Assembly (NCBI RefSeq): GCF_964204645.1
Contig: NC_134030.1
Coordinates: forward strand, 20,711,110-20,775,109
DNA: 64,000 bases
Direction: 5' to 3'
From: Tubulanus polymorphus
Taxonomy: Eukaryota; Nemertea; Palaeonemertea; Tubulaniformes; Tubulanidae
The notes below the pieces were generated by a model. That model was given only the letters and a program-made list of their open reading frames with translations. It was not told the DNA's origin and made no database searches. The first letter of the stretch is position 1; every line of letters starts with the position of its first letter. A program made the position numbers and the translations under genes. This document shows positions 56,604 through 64,000 of the stretch, piece by piece.

Positions 56604-59600
56604 ATGGATCGACTGAGTGCGCTGTTTATAGCGTCGCTGATCGTCTGGCGAGTTAACATCGCACACGCTGATCTGTCTGACTCTGTGACGGTCAGTTCGT
56701 CTTGTAACAACACTTGGTACCCCGTCGATTCTACGTCCGGTTACATCGTTTCACCGAATTACCCGTCGTTAACGCGCGGTGTTGAATGTCGTTGGTTCGT
56801 CAACAGCTCTTTACCGGGAACTTTCAACATCAAACTATACTACGACATCGAGCCGTCGATATTCTGTAGTGATAACTACCTTCTCGTCGGTGCGGCCGAA
56901 AACAGATTCTGCGGTGAAGGAAAACATGAAATCCGCCGTAACGATTCGATCTCGTTGATGTTTAGAAGTAACGTCGATGGTGCGCGGGGTAGTCGGGTTT
57001 ATATCATATATCGTTATGGACGAAACAATTTGAAGTTAATTCATAACTGCATAAAAAACACACCAAAAATAAACATATTACAAATTTCGACAGGATACAA
57101 ATTCGCAATATCTTTAAATCGATGTATATTATATTTGGAATGGATCGGGATCCCGGATGGTTTCGCTATGAATTTGACGTTTACACAAATACATTTCAGA
57201 TTATCTCCTCGCACTCGTTCAGTGACAACTGTTCAAATTTACGACGGATGGAACATCACCGGTGAACTTATAGCTGTTATACCAGAACAAACCGGACATC
57301 CACCATCATCATTTTATACTAAAACTTACAAAGCCATTATTGATACACATCTATTGTCCTTTAAATCACAACTATCAGTTCAGGTGTATAGAATATCTGA
57401 TTGGAACGTCTCTAATCCGTTAATTCAAATCTCTAATAACGAGTCTGGAGTGCTCATTCCTGATGACAACAGTTTACACGTAATAACTCGATCAAAACAC
57501 TTACACTGCTGGTCTATCACAGTGCAGGTGTTACAGTACGTCGTCTTTAACTGGACACGTGATCTCGGCGCATCCGGTGACGTCATTGGTGTATATAAAC
57601 TAGAAGGGTTACGCGTTGTAGGAACTGATATTTTACTCGGTTTCAACTACCTGGAATCACTGAGTGTTAAATCTGACGGCTTTCTCGTCATACTGTGCGT
57701 TTTATTAAGACCAGGTGTTTTACAATCGAATGTAAAAATTGATTTTGACGTGAAATCTATTTCTGTAGGAGACGTACTAGTCAACAAACCCAGGGTGAGT
57801 AAAAAATGAAACGTAATTGAAATAGCAAATATCAATTTTAATTTAGCATCAAATGATGATGTGAGTAAAAATTATTAGATGAAATTAATTGAACCACAGA
57901 CTGAAATGGAATAAGAAATGTGAAACATGGAAATTTTAAATGCCAAAAATTATTTCAAAAATACTTTTTATTGCAAAATTAAAAATTTGACAAGAAAAAC
58001 ATGGATGTTACGGTTTTGAATATGAATATAAGATGTTGAGTGAAAGATTTATTTCAACAACATATTCTTTATTTCTAGAAAAAGTTCTAATGATGATTTA
58101 TTTTGTAGATACCTGGCTACAGTTACAGTTTACCTTCTCGATTTCTGTTCCCGACGACAAAGAAGACTATATTATCGTATCGTATAAATACATTAGAATT
58201 TAAACGGAAAGTTGATATCTATGAGTATAGATTGAGACTAACAGTTTTATCAGAGACGTGCGAGAGAGCTGGATTTTATATATATGATGGTGGTAGTTTT
58301 ACAGCTAGACGCTATGGTCCGTATTGTCCTGGTTATAAATACGGTCGTAACGTCGTCAGTCTGATTACATCAGGAGGACCGATTACTGTAGTAGGATACG
58401 CTTATGACTGGGACGATTGGGTCCCAGTAGTAGGAGTCACTCGAATAGAATCATTAACAGGAGGAGGTTATCTCAGATTCAATCCTTCAGATTGTGACGG
58501 GTATGTTCTACAGGAAGGAGAAAATTTAATTAATATGACGTCAGACTGTCTGGTGATTACACCTGAAAACCGGCGCCTTCCTTTAGAAAACATTTATATA
58601 TTATCAGAATATGAATATCAAATTGACGCATGTTTTGTGCGATACTCGAGTGTAACATGTGACATGGAAATGAGTTTATCAAATCAGTTTCTCAATAACA
58701 GTTTCGTATTAAACACTTTGAAATTGTTCTACAAATATCAATTCTGGAATTATGATTCAATAGTTAAACTACGTCGTAAATGTCAAGGAGCGAAAAAACC
58801 TACACAATTTCTCAGTTCTTCATATTTCCCGGATAGGGATGAATGTGGAATCTTACAATCACCGAACTATCCGGGATCGGCGGGATATGCATTGAAATCT
58901 TCTTATTATAACTTCGAAAATCCGAGAGAAAATAATGAATTTCAATATTACAGATTCATAATCAGATTTATTCAGACTTTAACGTGCAGTGAAATAACTG
59001 GATCAGATGAATATCCAGTTTTTTTCAAGCAACAGATACATGACCTTTACGATAATGGATTAGTTGTTTTAGGGAGCAACACCCAACATCAAACTAAAAT
59101 ATGTGGAACTATGGCTAAACGTGGAAGTGTATTTTTTAGTTTAAGAGACAATGATTTGTATTTTGAGATAAAAAATCGCGTTCCCACATTTCAAATACAA
59201 TACAATTTAGAAAATTTGTTACCAATAAAACAGTTTGATGAAATCGGCTGTAAATCAGGATTTCTAGATTCGGGAGTATCCTGCATCAAATACATCAGAG
59301 ATGAACGTATGAATTGGGAGAACGCTGAAATGTATTGTCAACAGAAATACGGAGGACATCTTCTCAGTATCAACTCACAAGATGAAATGAATTCTGTCAA
59401 AAGATTATTCGCCACGAAACTGCTTAGAAAGGGATATACCCAGGAGGCGCTTATAATGATGATCGGGCTCAAATTCAAGGTAACTTCCACTCGACAAATG
59501 ATTGAGAAAAATTTGAACCCTAAGAGATTCCAAATTGATGTGTCATTTTATGGCATTAAAATATTTAATTATATATCACTTCTATATAGGACTTATGATA

Positions 59601-62600
59601 ATTTTCAAGGTAACGGTGAAAAATTTAAAAATTCAAGAGTTCTTTCTTTTCGGCCGAATATTGAAAAAGATCAATTTGGTATCCAGACACTTAACACTCT
59701 TACAAGTCAAATATCTTTTAAATTATACGGAATAACTTCAATAAATTAATTATGAAAATGGAAAATGCATTTTTACAGTCGATGAATGAATATGAATTAA
59801 ATTTTAAACAGAATGATGGTTATTACACGTGGACTGATGGCAAACCGTTGAGCTACACAGAGTGGTTTAAACCTACTATAGTAAACGAAACGATACCAGA
59901 AGTTATTCAAGGATTGATATCTCCTCTACGAAAACAACCGATAAATGACGTCAATATGGCATGTACGGCGATGATACTGAATAATCCACGAGGATCAGCG
60001 AACTGGGTTCGATTCCCGTGTCAAATAGAGGAGACTCGAACAACTTTCATTTGTGAATCGGATAGAATTGACGTCGATTCAGAACGCGTGGATAATTCGA
60101 CACTTAAAAATCAAAATACAACCAGCATCATAGAAATAACTGATACTCATAACGATATCGTATTTCTAACAGGAAACAAAAATGATCTAAATTCCAATAC
60201 ATATAACTCGACTTGTAAAAAAGGCTGGCAAAATGTAGACGGCAAATGTTGCCAGATTCTCACCGATTGGAACAGCAATCGAGGTTTGAATATTCGAAGT
60301 GCTACGCAATTGTGTCGTGACCTTCACGCTGAGATAGGTATTGTAACTTTCCACGTGGAAAATGATATAAAAGCATTAATTGACGAGTTTAGTTTTAAAC
60401 ATCAATATGGCGCTGTGCTGACTATGGGTGCGAGGAAATTGTTTCATGTGATCGAACCAGTTTTGACACGGGATGAAATCACTTTTATCGAGTCGTTGAA
60501 CTGGTCGATAAAACCATGGAATAATCAGACAAACAACGTTCATTCCGTGCTATGTTCCTATAATGTAACTGGTGAAGAGTTGGCTTCTATAAGCGGTTGT
60601 AAATCGTGGCAGTTTAAATGTAACGATCAACGATGTATCAGCGACCATCGCGTATGTGATACCAGAAACGACTGTCAACACGGTGAAGATGAACTCGATT
60701 GTTCGGGTTCAAACTTACTAAGTCAGTTCCACTGTTCAGATGGACGAGTTATATCAATAAGTGGTTTTTGTGATTTTATTAGGGATTGTTTGGATGGTTC
60801 TGATGAGAACTCGTGTTTACATCCCCAGTGTTTGCTCCAACAATTCCGCTGTACTAGTGGTCAATGTGTCGATAGATCGTACCGATGTGATGGAATCGTT
60901 AACTGTAAGGACGGCTCCGACGAGCGGGAGTGTGGTTCGCAACTTTGCAACGGGTTTCTGTGTAACAACGGTGAATGTATCAGTTCCCTATTGTATCGGG
61001 ATGGTGTTGTAGATTGTAGCGGAAGCCTCGAAGAAGATGAACTTTTAACATCGAATGTTACAGTGAATCCTACAGTTCACTGTAATAATGATAACTACTG
61101 CACGACTAATTTCACAAATCTCTGTACAGAATCTGATGAACAAAGATGTTCTTTCGATTCTCCTCATTGTTATTCTAGACGTCATAGATGTATTTTAGAA
61201 AGGATGCCGATTGGTTACCCGGTATGTAGAAGGCTCGAACATATACGAGGTTGTACTGATTTCAAATGTCCAGCTGGTGCTGCAAAATGTCCGGCATCTT
61301 ACTGTATACCGATGGGACAGGTGTGCGATGGTCGATCCGATTGTCCTAATTCAGAAGACGAGCGAAACTGCGAGACTTTGTCATGTCCGGGAATGTTCAA
61401 ATGTGGCCGGGAAAACCGATGTATACCTCAATCTGAAGTTTGCGATGGTGTCACAAATTGTAAACATAACACTGATGACGAGTCTTACTGTGACACCACG
61501 TGTCCTAAGTACTGTAAATGTCAAGGTCATTTAATTGATTGCAACGATGCTGGTTTAGTAGAAATTACTGATCTTTTCTCGGCATCAACTCGAGTTCTGA
61601 TTTTATCAGAAAACCGAGTTGTATTCAATGAGTCCACGTTTTCTTCTTACCTCTATCTACATCTCCTCAATATTTCGCGTAACAATTTGTCTTATATTGT
61701 TCCAAACTCGTTCTTAAACCTGCGTAATCTACATACATTAGATCTTACATATAACCGCATAATATCATTGTCCGCGAATACATTCGCCGGTTTGTATAGT
61801 GTGAAAATACTTCTGATGTTTGGAAATCCAGTAAGATATTTAGAAGAAGGCAGTTTTCAAGGTTTAAAGTCATTAAGCGATCTCGATCTTCACGGACTTT
61901 CCTTGTCGTTACTCGGTGGAAATGTGTTCAGTGGTTTATCAGCTTTAGAGTCGTTAAATATCAGCAGTAACGTGATCAAATATATTTCACCAAATGCGTT
62001 CGCCGGATTAACAAAACTAAGAAATCTGGATCTAACCAAAAATTCTAAAGTCATATCCGTACAAAGAAACGTTTTAGACAGTCTTACATTATTGAGTTCT
62101 TTGGCTTCTGACGCGTACAAATTTTGTTGCATGGTTCCGAATGTTGACCAGTGTCTCCCGGAAGCCGACCAATTTTCATCTTGTTCCGACCTGATGGGTA
62201 ACACTGTTCTTAGAGCAATCATTTGGGCGATCGCTTCATTCAGCTTTTTTGCAAACATCACCGTAATTTTACTTCGCGTTCAAGCGTTACGCATTTCATC
62301 CTCTGAATCACGTAACACATCCTCCGATATCCTCATCATTAATATTGCCTCCTGTGATTTTCTGATGTCGATTTATCTGTTTCTGATCGCAGGAGCCGAT
62401 TACGTCTATAAAGGTGTTTATTTCCTAAATTCTGAAAGTTGGACAGATAGTTCATTGTGTCGACTCGCTGGGATTATAGTGACTCTTTCTTGCGAGGGAT
62501 CTTTGATTTTTCTCCTCATTCTAACCCGTCAGAGATACTCAAATATCGTCGATCCATTTTCTGCAAGCCCAATTATATCTTCGAATTCTGTATCCGGGAT

Positions 62601-63108
62601 TTGTTGCATATGTTGGATCAATTTAAGCATCGTTTCAATGCTGCCGCTGTCGTCATCTTTTTATTTCGGAAATAACTTTTTCGGCACAACCGGTGTTTGT
62701 CTACCTATGAATTTACTATCCATCAATGTCCACGCCTGGCAATATTCATTCGCTATATTTGCCGTGTTTAACTCGGTCGTACTTGCTACAATAATGATGA
62801 CGTATGCACAGATGTATAGACTCGTATCTGGAAGCAGGTCCGGCTCGGGTAGAGCTGATCCTACCGAATTGGTTCTGGCGCGTAGGAGTTTAGTGATAAA
62901 TCTGTGTAATTTATTTTGCTGGTTACCGATAATTATCGTTCAGTTTTGCGCTGTATTCCGAGTAGAAATACCGAACCAAGTGGCGGCTTGGTTGGCGGTA
63001 CTTTTCCTACCGATCAACTCGTCGCTGAATCCACTTCTTTACACCATCCTCACTATTGATGTTAAATCTATTCGGGCCAGAAACAAACGGGTTTTCAGAA
63101 CCCGCTGA
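56604..63108 (+). CDS. receptor unit 5: CUB / C-type lectin / LDLa / LRR / 7TM receptor
   Basis: Exons 56604-57794, 58109-59479 and 59812-63108, all open, about 1,952 aa. Domains as in unit 1. An additional in-frame ATG lies three codons upstream at 56595 (MFGMDRL), unique to this copy; either start leaves a signal peptide. The first CUB has GAAENRFC in place of GESDNRFC. The second CUB-like region carries the IIDTHLLSFK cassette shared with unit 1. Exon 2 from about 58,667 and the start of exon 3 are nearly identical to unit 3, whereas the 7TM part matches unit 1 (KGVYFLNSES, FGNNFFGTT). This is a clear mosaic. Confidence 0.88.
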
Positions 63109-64000
63109 AACATTCGTCGGTCGATATTAACCTTGTCGAACTCTAATCAGAATATGAAAACATATCAGATGAAATCGATAAACATGAGGAACTAATTGCG
63201 ATGTAGTTCAATGCAGCGTTTAATCTTATTTCACGTAAATTGATAGTAAATCTTTATTTGATTCACTTGTGTCGTTTTGTTGCATGAATAAAAATCGATT
63301 CAACATTGAACATTTCTCTGTCTATGTTATATTCAATATTTCCATAGGTCAAATATTGAAATGTTTGGGAGGCACTTGACGTTTAAATGTTTCTTATTAA
63401 CTTATGGTTAGCAGAATACAACATTACTTATCTCAACTATTTCACTTCATAATCGTTTATTCTATGCTCTAGTTCATCTTATGGGTGCTTTTATTTACTG
63501 GCAGTGAATTGATCCGCAGCTAAATTCTATCGTCAAAAAGATGACACGATTTATATACGAAGTTTACAAAATAACTGTTTGAAATAAAAGTTAAGTAGAT
63601 TGTTGAAAAAAAGTTAAGTACGGTATTATCATATTTAAATCCGGAGTTCCTTTTTATTCTTTGGTTATCGGGTTTCTGTGTTCGTGGTCGGCTTTCTCGC
63701 CAGGGACGACTGGAGTTTATTATAGAGAAGAACGACAAGAGAGAAAGGGAGAGAATGGAGCGTGACAATCGGCAACCGAAACTAGACTAGACTGGTCACC
63801 GCAGCCAAACAGTAACCTCGTAACCCGTTATATATTCAAACTACCAGTTCTGCAGTCGATCGATTGATTAGCGCATAATGCTAACTCCTGGTGGTCCCGG
63901 GTTCGAGACCTGATTATGGATTAATTAAATCATTTTAGCGGTTATTTCCTTCCTTTTTGGAGCTCCTCTTGCGTAAAATAGAACGAGAATAAAGCTGAAA
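63109..64000. other. 3' intergenic region of unit 5, cut by the window end
   Basis: AATAAA at 63287-63292 ends receptor unit 5. The rest matches 22974-23841 of unit 1, with the tRNA-like fragment near 63852-63912. By analogy a minus-strand peptide gene should begin shortly past 64,000. Confidence 0.5.

Overview
The window is animal genomic DNA: intron-containing genes with GT-AG splice sites, TATA-box promoters, AATAAA signals, and many short inverted-repeat elements. The dominant genes are very large relaxin-receptor/GRL101-type G-protein-coupled receptors. GRL101 is known from the snail Lymnaea, and receptors of this style are abundant in lophotrochozoans. Small secreted Gly/Tyr-rich peptide genes are also typical there. 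I infer a mollusc or other lophotrochozoan (brachiopod, annelid); the sequence alone does not fix the phylum.

Left part (1-15,900). Four small secreted-peptide genes: one Gly/Tyr-rich repeat protein on the + strand (347-1149) and three on the - strand. The latter are two tandemly duplicated CX5C peptides (4,814-5,824 and 9,868-10,942) and one Tyr-rich peptide (13,333-14,772). All share one plan: a TATA promoter, a 5' exon that is non-coding or carries only 2-3 codons, a tiny signal-peptide exon, a phase-1 intron, and a mature-peptide exon; three of the four also show a 3'UTR intron. Between them lie at least nine inverted-repeat (MITE/foldback) elements, a tRNA-derived SINE head, and a near-perfect 196-bp palindrome.

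Right part (about 15,950-64,000). A tandem array of five units of about 10.1 kb (receptor starts at 16,356; 26,463; 36,577; 46,664; 56,604). Each unit has a + strand receptor gene of three coding exons. The protein is about 1,950 aa: signal peptide, CUB domains, C-type lectin fold, LDLa repeats, LRRs, 7TM. It is followed tail-to-tail by a - strand secreted peptide gene with a 17-residue acidic Tyr-rich repeat. Unit 5's peptide gene lies beyond the window. Units 1, 3 and 5 have fully open receptor reading frames. Unit 2 has a Trp-to-stop change and unit 4 a 10-bp frameshifting deletion, both in exon 1, while their long 7TM exons stay open. The unit-1 peptide gene has an internal stop.

The copies are mosaics: alternating types in the 7TM region, near-identical tracts between units 3 and 5, and in-frame variable loops in the CUB domains. 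This points to repeated gene conversion or unequal exchange. Co-duplication of a receptor and a secreted peptide in every unit suggests, but does not prove, a functional pairing. All introns were placed by eye from splice consensus, frame continuity and comparison of the copies; no transcript evidence was available.
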